A stretch of 64,000 nucleotides of DNA, taken from assembly GCF_013410375.1 (NCBI RefSeq), contig NZ_JACCFL010000001.1, forward strand, positions 372,001 to 436,000, given 5' to 3'. The stretch comes from Leifsonia shinshuensis (lineage in GTDB: Bacteria > Actinomycetota > Actinomycetes > Actinomycetales > Microbacteriaceae). The notes below the pieces were generated by a model. It had not been told where the DNA came from and made no database searches. It saw nothing but the letters and a program-made list of their open reading frames with translations. Positions 57,718-64,000 of the stretch are shown piece after piece. A program made the position numbers and the translations under genes. Every line of letters begins with the position of its first letter. Positions within the stretch are counted from its first letter, which is position 1.

Positions 57718-59756
57718 GCTTGCCTCTCGCTGTCGGTGCGGGTCGGGTGCTGGATCACGGCGACGCCGAACGCGTCGAGCGGCAGACCGTCGCCGGCGGC
57801 CGCGCCGGTGAGCAGGTCGACGCCGCCCGGGATGCGCGGAGCGGTCCGCGCCTCCCGGCCGTGGTTGAGCACGAAGGTGAAGTCGGTGGTCCCGTCGGTG
57901 CGGGTGACGAGCTCGAGGGAGGTGTCGGGCTCGCGGGCCTCGACGCCGGCGGCGGCGAACACGTCCGAGAGGACGGCGCGCATCCCGGCGTCGTCCAGCC
58001 CGGCCGCGAGGTACCAGGCGGCGCCGTCGCCGTGCGCGCGGCGGGTGAGGGCGGGGAGGCCGGCGAGGTCGCCGTCGGCGAAGCGGGCGCGGACGTCCGT
58101 GCCGGGAGCGGCCTCGATCCACTCGCCCCACACGCGGGTCGAGTGGACGACCCCGCCGAGCTCGACCGTGCGCTGGGCGCCGTCGGCGAGCGGCCACCAC
58201 TCGTCCACCTCCACGCCGAGGAGTTCGCGCAGCGGTCCGGGCGCTCCGCCGTCGTGCACCTGCTCGCGGTGGTCGACGACGCCGGAGAACGGCCCGACCA
58301 CCAGGTGGCCGCCCGCGGCGACGAACGCCGTCAGCGCCTCCGCCTGCTCGGCGGTCGCCGCGTACAGGTTGGGGATGAGCACGACCCGGTGCGATCCGAA
58401 CGGGCCGCCCGCCCGCGCGACGTCCACCGGCTGCCCGAGGGCGAACGCGGCGGCGTGCCAGGCGCGCGCCTCGGTCAGCCAGTTCAGCCGCTGCGACGGC
58501 ATCGACTCGGTCTGGGTCACGCCCCACCATGCGTCCCAGTCGGCGACGAGGGCGACCGTGGAGCGCACGCGCGTGCCGCGGACGGGCTCCAGCTTCTTCA
58601 GCTCCGCGCCGAGCGCCTTCGACTCCCGGTAGCTGCGGCTGCGCTCGCCGCGGTGGCCGAGCATGGCCGAATGGAACTTTTCCGGCCCGAACTTCGCCTG
58701 CCGCCACTGGAAGAACATCACGCCGTCCGACCCGTGCGCGACTGCCTGGAGGCTGCCGAGCCGCAGCTGGCCCGGCGCCTTGGGCACGTTGACGTCCCGC
58801 CAGCTCACCGCGCTCGGCGCCTGCTCCAGCAGCAGCCAGGGCCGGCCGTCCTTCAGGCTGCGCATCAGCCCGTAGTTGAGCGCGGCGCCGACGTGCGCGT
58901 GCGGGTCGGCGGGGTCGGGATAGGCGTCGTCGGTGACCAGGTCCTCGGCGTCGGCGAAGTCCCAGTAGTCCAGCTCGCGGAACAGGCTCATGAAGTTGGT
59001 GGTCACCGCGATGTCGGGCGTGACCTCCCGCAGCACGTCGACCTCGGACTGGAACAGCTCGAGGAGGGCGTCGGAGGAGAACCGCTCGAAGTCGACGACC
59101 TGCGCCGGGTTGATCGGCCCGGTCGCGGTGCGCGGCGGCTCGATCTGCTCGAAGTCGAGGTAGTGCTGGCCCCAGCAGCTCGTGCCCCAGGCCTCGTTGA
59201 GGCCGGCGATGTCGCCGTAGCGGGCCTGGAGCCAGCGGCGGAAGTGCCGCGCCGACTCCGGGCACCAGCAGCGCGCGACGTGGTCGCCGTACTCGTTCGA
59301 GACGTGCCAGAGCGCGAGGGCCGGGTGGTCGCCGTAGCGCTCGGCGAGCGCGCGGGTGAGGCGGAGGGCGGCCGCGCGGAACACGGGAGAGCTCGGGCAG
59401 TACGACTGCCGCGACCCGAACTCCAGCCGGACGCCGTCGGCGTTCCAGGGCAGTACCTCCGGGTGCTCGCGGACGAGCCAGGCCGGGGGCGTCGCGGTGG
59501 CGGTGGCGAGGTCGACGGCGATGCCGTTCGCCCAGAGCAGGTCGATGATCGTGTCGAGACCCGCGAAGTCCCAGCGGCCGGGCTCCGGCTCCAGCAGTGG
59601 CCAGGAGAACACCGGGAGGGTGACGATGTTGACGCCGGCCTCCACCATCAGACGGACGTCCTCGGCCCAGACGTCTTCCGTCCACTGGTCGGGGTTGTAG
59701 TCGCCGCCGTAGGCGAGCGCGTCGAGCCGGATGCTCCGGGGCGCGGGGATCGTCAT
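57714..59756 (-). CDS. GH42 family beta-galactosidase
   Basis: This 680-residue enzyme has a catalytic TIM barrel (about 10-390): ALAYGGDYNPDQW at the start, acid/base Glu in WHVSNEYGDH near 150, a Cys-rich patch CWCPESARHF, and nucleophile Glu in LLLEQAPSAVSW near 310. A trimerisation domain (about 395-600) and a small C-terminal domain follow. No signal peptide is present, so it acts in the cytosol on imported galactosides or arabino-oligosaccharides. ATG at 59756 has GAGGAGA upstream. It is first in the operon, opposite the GntR gene. Confidence 0.92.
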   Translation of the reverse strand: MTIPAPRSIRLDALAYGGDYNPDQWTEDVWAEDVRLMVEAGVNIVTLPVFSWPLLEPEPGRWDFAGLDTIIDLLWANGIAVDLATATATPPAWLVREHPEVLPWNADGVRLEFGSRQSYCPSSPVFRAAALRLTRALAERYGDHPALALWHVSNEYGDHVARCWCPESARHFRRWLQARYGDIAGLNEAWGTSCWGQHYLDFEQIEPPRTATGPINPAQVVDFERFSSDALLELFQSEVDVLREVTPDIAVTTNFMSLFRELDYWDFADAEDLVTDDAYPDPADPHAHVGAALNYGLMRSLKDGRPWLLLEQAPSAVSWRDVNVPKAPGQLRLGSLQAVAHGSDGVMFFQWRQAKFGPEKFHSAMLGHRGERSRSYRESKALGAELKKLEPVRGTRVRSTVALVADWDAWWGVTQTESMPSQRLNWLTEARAWHAAAFALGQPVDVARAGGPFGSHRVVLIPNLYAATAEQAEALTAFVAAGGHLVVGPFSGVVDHREQVHDGGAPGPLRELLGVEVDEWWPLADGAQRTVELGGVVHSTRVWGEWIEAAPGTDVRARFADGDLAGLPALTRRAHGDGAAWYLAAGLDDAGMRAVLSDVFAAAGVEAREPDTSLELVTRTDGTTDFTFVLNHGREARTAPRIPGGVDLLTGAAAGDGLPLDAFGVAVIQHPTRTDSERQA

Positions 59757-59818
59757 CGGTCTCCTCTTACTTCGTGCTGACGTTTCTGTGGTCGATTCCT
59801 TGTGTCGCCGAGGTGTCG

Positions 59819-59838
59819 ACTGTATTCTGTATACAGTA
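59819..59838. promoter_or_regulatory. Candidate GntR operator
   Basis: The palindrome CTGTATACAG at 59827-59836 sits in an AT-rich patch. A half-related CTGTAT word starts at 59820. TGTATACA-type sites are commonly bound by FadR-subfamily GntR regulators. It lies between the GH42 gene and the GntR gene, placed to control both. Confidence 0.6.
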
Positions 59839-59907
59839 ACGCTAAAGGGATCGAAGCGACGGGTCAAGCCCTAAGCTGGCGACCACGAGTCCGGCCGGGA
59901 GGGTCAC

Positions 59908-60567
59908 ATGGCGATCGAGCGCAAGAACCTGCGTTCCCAGGTGCGCGAGGAGCTGCTCACGCGCATGCGCGCCGGGGACGTCCGCCCGGGCGAGAGCATC
60001 AACGAGGTGCAGCTCGCCGCCGAGCTCGGCGTGTCCCGCACGCCGCTCCGGGAGGCCCTGATCGCCCTCGAGAGCGAGGGCCAGATCGAGAGCGAGAACG
60101 GCAAGGGCTTCCGCTTCGTCCCGCTCAGCGCGCAGGAGTTCGAGGACCTCTGCCCGATCATCGTCACGCTGGAGGGCCTGGCGCTCGACCTGTCTCCGGT
60201 CGACGAGCTCGCGGCCCTCGGCCAGCGCCTCGCCGCCCTGGCCGCGGCCTTCACGGAGGACCTCGCCGAGCACGCCGTCGTCAACCGCAAGGACGACGAG
60301 TGGCACAACCTCATGCTGAGCGCCTGCCCGAACCGGAAGCTCCTGGAGCAGATCGCCCAGGTCCGCAGCGCCATCCACCGCTACGAGAGCCTTCTGGTGG
60401 GCGACGATGTGCTCGTGGAGCGCTCGGCCGAGGAGCACGCGCAGATCGCCCGCCACCTCGTGGAGCGCGACGTCCCGGCCGCCAAGGCCGCGCTGGCGGA
60501 GAACTGGACGAACGGGATGCGCCGCCTGCTGGCGGACGCCGGGATCGACTGGGAGCGGCTGAGCTGA
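59908..60567 (+). CDS. GntR-family (FadR/FCD) transcriptional regulator
   Basis: The 219-residue protein has an N-terminal winged helix (SINEVQLAAELGVSRTPLRE, about 31-50) and a C-terminal FCD ligand domain. FCD metal/ligand histidines are in DDEWHNLMLSACPN (about 130) and SAEEHAQIARHLVERDVPAA (about 172). It is divergent from the GH42-gcvPA-gcvPB operon and probably represses it in response to a pathway metabolite. ATG at 59908. Confidence 0.9.
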   Translation: MAIERKNLRSQVREELLTRMRAGDVRPGESINEVQLAAELGVSRTPLREALIALESEGQIESENGKGFRFVPLSAQEFEDLCPIIVTLEGLALDLSPVDELAALGQRLAALAAAFTEDLAEHAVVNRKDDEWHNLMLSACPNRKLLEQIAQVRSAIHRYESLLVGDDVLVERSAEEHAQIARHLVERDVPAAKAALAENWTNGMRRLLADAGIDWERLS

Positions 60568-60647
60568 CGCCGGTTCATCCGCGCCCACATTCGTCACGGT
60601 CGCGCCTAGCGTTGATTCGGCACAAATCGCGGCATTAGCGTCGTCAA

Positions 60648-60674
60648 ACTCGCGATTCGTGACGAATCGCGAGT
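60648..60674. repeat. Perfect 27-bp palindrome after the GntR gene
   Basis: ACTCGCGATTCGT (60648-60660) and ACGAATCGCGAGT (60662-60674) are exact inverted copies around one base. Upstream, ATTCGTCACG at about 60589 looks like a related half-site. Length matches the hairpins at 20093 and 46004. It lies between the GntR and xylanase genes. Confidence 0.8.
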
Positions 60675-60700
60675 ACGTGCCGCCCCGGTAGCGTGGGCGC

Positions 60701-61933
60701 ATGGAGGTCGTCAGCAGTCCCGCGTCCGCGCCCGCTCACCGCACCGGGAGCACGGTGGTCACGCTCGTCGGCCCGGACGGCTCGCCGCTCGCCGACCGCG
60801 AGGTGACGGTCGAGCAGCGCTCGCACGCCTTCGGCTTCGGCAACATCGGCTTCGACTTCGTCGAGCATGGTTTCGCGGGCGCGGAGCCGTGGCTGCGGCT
60901 GTTCAACCAGGCGACCCTCCCGTTCTACTGGGGCGTCTTCGAGCCGGAGCGCGGCCGGACGCGCGCGCCGCGCCTCCACGAGACGGCCTCCTGGCTGGTC
61001 GGGCAGGGCGTGCGGGTGAAGGGCCATCCGCTGGTCTGGCACACCGTGCAGCCCGATTGGCTGCTGGAGGCCGGCGGGAACGATGAGGTGGAGCGGCTGC
61101 TCCGGACGCGTGTGCGCGACGTCGTCGCGGACTTCGCCGATGTCATCCAGCTCTGGGACGCGATCAACGAGACCGTCATCATGCCGGTCTTCGCCAACGG
61201 CGCGAACGCGATCACCCCGCTCGCCGCGGCCCGCGGCCGCCAGCACCTGATCCGGCTGGCGTTCGAGGAGGCGCATGCCGCGAACCCCGACGCGACCCTC
61301 GTCATCAACGACTTCGACCTCTCGGCGGACTACGAGAAGGTGATCGAGGAGGCGCTGGCCGGCGGAGTGGGCATCGACGCGATCGGCCTCCAGACCCACA
61401 TGCACCAGGGGTACCGCGGCGAGGAGGAGATCCTGTCGATCGTCGACCGCTTCGCCCGGTTCGGCCTCCCGCTGCAGCTCACCGAGACGACGTTCGTCTC
61501 CGGCCACCTGATGCCGCCCGAGATCGAGGACCTCAACGACTACCGGATCGAGGAGTGGCCCACGACGCCCGAGGGGGAGGCCCGCCAGGCCGATGACCTG
61601 GAACGCCACTACCGCTCGCTCTTCGGCCATCCCGCGGTCGAGTCGATCACCTACTGGGGCTTCTCGGACGCCGGCGCCTGGCTGGGCGCGCCCTCCGGGC
61701 TGGTCCGGGCCGACGGCTCGCCGAAGCCGGGCTACGACGTGCTGGACCGGCTGATCCGGGACGAGTGGTGGACGTGGCCGACGCGAGTGCGAACCGACCA
61801 CGCCGGCCGGATCCGGGTCGAGGGCGTCGCGGGTGGCTACGCGGTCGCGGCGGACGCCGACGCCGCGAGGGCGGCGTTCGAGGTCGGGCGCGGCGAGGAG
61901 TCCGCCGTCGTCGTCACCCCGGCGGCATCCTGA
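60701..61933 (+). CDS. GH10 family endo-1,4-beta-xylanase
   Basis: The 410-residue protein has a small N-terminal beta region (about 1-45), then the GH10 barrel. Substrate-binding VKGHPLVWHTVQPDWL is near 107-122, acid/base Glu in LWDAINETV near 157, and nucleophile Glu in LQLTETTFVS near 261. TYWGFSDAGAWLGAPSGLV follows. No signal peptide is present, so an intracellular role on imported xylo-oligosaccharides is likely. It converges on the sugar ABC transporter genes (3-nt gap). Confidence 0.92.
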   Translation: MEVVSSPASAPAHRTGSTVVTLVGPDGSPLADREVTVEQRSHAFGFGNIGFDFVEHGFAGAEPWLRLFNQATLPFYWGVFEPERGRTRAPRLHETASWLVGQGVRVKGHPLVWHTVQPDWLLEAGGNDEVERLLRTRVRDVVADFADVIQLWDAINETVIMPVFANGANAITPLAAARGRQHLIRLAFEEAHAANPDATLVINDFDLSADYEKVIEEALAGGVGIDAIGLQTHMHQGYRGEEEILSIVDRFARFGLPLQLTETTFVSGHLMPPEIEDLNDYRIEEWPTTPEGEARQADDLERHYRSLFGHPAVESITYWGFSDAGAWLGAPSGLVRADGSPKPGYDVLDRLIRDEWWTWPTRVRTDHAGRIRVEGVAGGYAVAADADAARAAFEVGRGEESAVVVTPAAS

Positions 61934-61936
61934 TCC

Positions 61937-62758
61937 TCAGCCCTTCACCGCTCCGCCCAGCAGCCCGGATACGAACTGCCGCTGGAACAGCAGGAAGATC
62001 ACCAGCAGCGGCAGGGTGGCGAGCAACGAGCCCAGCATCAGGCCCGAGTAGTCGACACGGGACAGCCCGATCATCGTGTTGAGGGCGACCGGGATCGTGT
62101 ACTTGTCCTCCGTGTTGAGCATCAGCAGCGGCCAGATGAACGCGTTCCACTGACTGACGAACGTGTAGATCACGAGCGCCGCCAACTGCGGCCGCGCGAT
62201 CGGGAGGACGACGCGGTAGAACGTGCGCAGTTCGCCGGCGCCGTCGATGCGGGCCGCCTCCACGATCGTGTCGGGGAAGTCGAGGAACGCCTGGCGCATC
62301 AGGAAGATCCCGAACGCGTTCGCGAGGAACGGCAGGATGACCGCCTGGTAGGTGTCGATCCAGCCGAGGCTCGCCATCATCTGGAAGAGCGGAACGAGCA
62401 GCACCTGCATCGGGATCATCATGGTCCCGAGCACGACGGCGAGCAGCAGGCCGCGGCCGCGGAACCGGAACTTGGCCAGCCCGTAGCCGGCGAGGACGCT
62501 CACCGCCGAGCTGAACACGGTGTAGATCACCGCGATCAGGAGGCTGTTCAGCATCACCTGACCGAATCCCGTCTGCTCCTGCAGCCGGGCCAGGTTCGCC
62601 CAGAGCTGGCTGCCCGGGAGGATCGGCAGCGGCCGCGCGAACAGGTCGGCGGTCGTGTGCGTGGAGGCCGTCAGCATCCAGAGGAACGGCACGACGCTGA
62701 GGACGGCGCCGGCGGCGAGCAGGACGTAGACGGGGACGTGGCGCAGCGCGCGGATCAC
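61937..62758 (-). CDS. Carbohydrate ABC transporter permease (MalG type)
   Basis: This 273-residue, six-helix permease carries the EAA loop EAARIDGAGELRTFYRVVLP (about 165-185) that contacts the ATPase. The N-terminal VPVYVLLAAGAVLSVVPFLW and the end FQRQFVSGLLGGAVKG are typical of the CUT1 family. GTG at 62758 overlaps the stop of the upstream permease (GTGA). Substrate is probably a plant oligosaccharide, judged by the adjacent xylanase. Confidence 0.92.
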   Translation of the reverse strand: MIRALRHVPVYVLLAAGAVLSVVPFLWMLTASTHTTADLFARPLPILPGSQLWANLARLQEQTGFGQVMLNSLLIAVIYTVFSSAVSVLAGYGLAKFRFRGRGLLLAVVLGTMMIPMQVLLVPLFQMMASLGWIDTYQAVILPFLANAFGIFLMRQAFLDFPDTIVEAARIDGAGELRTFYRVVLPIARPQLAALVIYTFVSQWNAFIWPLLMLNTEDKYTIPVALNTMIGLSRVDYSGLMLGSLLATLPLLVIFLLFQRQFVSGLLGGAVKG

Positions 62759-63675
62759 TTCTTCTCCCTCAGAAGACGGAACTGGATGATCGAGATGACA
62801 CCGGTGATGAGCACGAGCAGCCAGGCGATCGCCGACGCGTAGCCGGGGTCGAACTGCTGGAAGCCGACCTTGTACAGGTAGAGCACGGGCGTGAGGGTCG
62901 CGTTGTTCGGCCCTCCGCCGGTGAGGATGACGTTCTCGTCGAACAGCTGGAGCGCGCCGATGGTCGAGGTCACCGTGGTGAACACGATCGCCGGGCGCAG
63001 CTGCGGCACGACCACCCGGGCGAAGGTCGTCCAGCGTCCGGCGCCGTCCATGCGCGCCGCCTCGTACTGCTCGGCCGGGATGCTCTGCAGGCCGGCGAGC
63101 AGGATGACCATGTTGTAGCCGGTCCACCGCCAGGTGATCGAGGCGATGAGCGCCACACGCGCCCAGAGCTCGCTGTCCAGCCAGTCCACCGGCGCGACGC
63201 CGAACAGCCCGAGCAGCTGGTTGACGGCGCCGCCGTCGGTGGTGAGCAGCACCCGGAACACCACCGAGTACGCGACGAGCGTGGTCACGGCCGGCAGGAA
63301 GTAGAGCAGCCGGAAGCCGGAGCGGAACCGGAGCCAGGTCTGGTTGAGCACGTACGCAAGCCCGAGGGCGATGCCGATCATCAGCGGCACCTGCACGAGC
63401 AGGATGAGGAACGCGTTCCCGAGGCTCGTGGCGACGAGCGGGTCGCGGAACAGCCGGACGTACTGGTCGAGGCCGACCCAGCGCAGTTCGCCGCCCTGCG
63501 TGCTGAAGAAGCTCTGCCACAGCGAGATCACGAGCGGGTACGCGAAGAAGACGGCGAACAGGACCGCGGCGGGCAGGGCAAACCAGGCGCCCGGTCGCTG
63601 GAGCCTGCGCCCCAGCGACCGTGACCCGGCGGACCGTGCCGTGCGACCCCGGGCGACCGTGTCGACGGCGACCAT
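62755..63675 (-). CDS. Carbohydrate ABC transporter permease (MalF type)
   Basis: This 306-residue permease has a basic cytoplasmic N-terminus and six helices (first near 30-50, WFALPAAVLFAVFFAYPLVI). The EAA motif EAARMDGAGRWTTFARVVVP lies near 205-224, and LFDENVILTGGGPNNATLTP follows. ATG at 63675 lies 2 nt after the stop of the binding-protein gene. No ATPase gene is present in the window; CUT1 systems often share one (MsiK-like) encoded elsewhere. Confidence 0.92.
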   Translation of the reverse strand: MVAVDTVARGRTARSAGSRSLGRRLQRPGAWFALPAAVLFAVFFAYPLVISLWQSFFSTQGGELRWVGLDQYVRLFRDPLVATSLGNAFLILLVQVPLMIGIALGLAYVLNQTWLRFRSGFRLLYFLPAVTTLVAYSVVFRVLLTTDGGAVNQLLGLFGVAPVDWLDSELWARVALIASITWRWTGYNMVILLAGLQSIPAEQYEAARMDGAGRWTTFARVVVPQLRPAIVFTTVTSTIGALQLFDENVILTGGGPNNATLTPVLYLYKVGFQQFDPGYASAIAWLLVLITGVISIIQFRLLREKK

Positions 63676-63677
63676 GC

Positions 63678-64000
63678 TCAGCCCGCGATCGTGCGGCCGG
63701 TGGCCGTGGCGATCTGCTGCGCAGCGTCCTTCAGCGCCGCGGCCGGATCCTTGCCGCCCAGCACGGACGCGGCGACGGCGGCGCCGACGATGTCGGTCGC
63801 CTTCGCGGTGTCGGAGGTGTACGCGATCGGCGGGATCTTCGCGGTCTGCTCGGCGAACAGCGCATAGACCTTCTGGCCGCCGAAGTACGGGTCGGGCTGC
63901 GAGAAGAAGGCGTCCTTGAGCGCGGGCAGGTACGCGGGGAAGAGCCCGTCCTTCTTCATCATCGACACCTGGTTGCCGCTGTCGGCGAGGGCGAACGAGA
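63678..64000 (-). CDS. Sugar ABC transporter substrate-binding protein, C-terminal end (partial)
   Basis: The frame is open to the window edge and ends at 63678. The visible 107 residues include SFALADSGNQVSMMKKDGLF, then PALKDAFFSQPDPYFGGQKV, and end DAAQQIATATGRTIAG, the normal tail of an extracytoplasmic solute-binding protein of the CUT1 type. It lies just upstream of the two permeases in the same operon. The signal peptide and N-terminal lobe are outside the window. Confidence 0.88.
   Translation of the reverse strand, partial: SFALADSGNQVSMMKKDGLFPAYLPALKDAFFSQPDPYFGGQKVYALFAEQTAKIPPIAYTSDTAKATDIVGAAVAASVLGGKDPAAALKDAAQQIATATGRTIAG

Overview
The window is high-GC actinobacterial DNA. 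Gene content and protein sequences fit the family Microbacteriaceae, and a motile, Leifsonia-like organism is the best guess. Evidence: very high GC with frequent GTG starts, genes packed with ATGA, GTGA or TGATG overlaps, a Zur/Znu locus next to zinc-free ribosomal proteins, a branched-chain keto-acid dehydrogenase operon, and a complete Gram-positive style flagellar cluster. No rRNA, tRNA, CRISPR array or insertion sequence was seen.

Left flank (1-20060): housekeeping genes. These are a membrane-protein tail, purB, a holin-like membrane protein, an aromatic/histidinol-phosphate aminotransferase with E1alpha, E1beta and E2 of a keto-acid dehydrogenase, then a zinc block (Zur box, znuA-znuC-znuB, zur, followed by cysteine-free L28, L33 and S14), HU, a CopD-CtaG fusion, a PIF1-like helicase, an FHA protein, two small membrane proteins and a serine-hydrolase-like lipoprotein that has lost its catalytic residues.

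Flagellar region (20128-52735). The minus-strand unit flgN-flgK-flgL-fliW lies divergent from a flagellar sigma factor that is split into two overlapping ORFs. Next come flagellin, fliD, fliS and a fliT-position gene, then a long operon flgB-flgC-fliE-fliF-fliG-fliH-fliI-fliJ-NlpC/P60-fliK-flgD-flgE. A lower-GC cargo segment follows (ECF sigma with membrane partner, a TmrB-like gene with an in-frame stop, a 23-bp tandem repeat, fetB). Then come flbD-motA-motB on the minus strand, fliM-fliN, an unrelated SUMF1-like gene, fliO-fliP-fliQ-fliR-flhB-flhA, a degenerate gene in the usual flhF position, and csrA. Five transcription units start with an identical FliA-type promoter, TAACG-N14-GCCGATAG. 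The flagellin leader carries CsrA-type GGA sites, and both fliW and csrA are present, which implies the FliW-CsrA-flagellin homeostasis circuit. No che genes, fliL, flgM, flgF or flgG were found.

Right flank (52807-64000): a tightly coupled minus-strand operon of GH42 beta-galactosidase, gcvPA-like, gcvPB-like, AcoX-like ATP-NAD-kinase-fold protein and SDR, facing a GntR regulator. After it come a GH10 xylanase and a sugar ABC transporter (two permeases and the C-terminal end of the binding protein). This looks like plant-polysaccharide use, with a puzzling amino-acid-type enzyme pair embedded in it.

The points most worth following up are the split sigma factor combined with five perfect cognate promoters, the hairpin repeat family with a compensatory base change, the paired CCCC-N5-GGGG motif, the CsrA-type flagellin leader, and the GcvP-like/AcoX-like/SDR operon without gcvT or gcvH.
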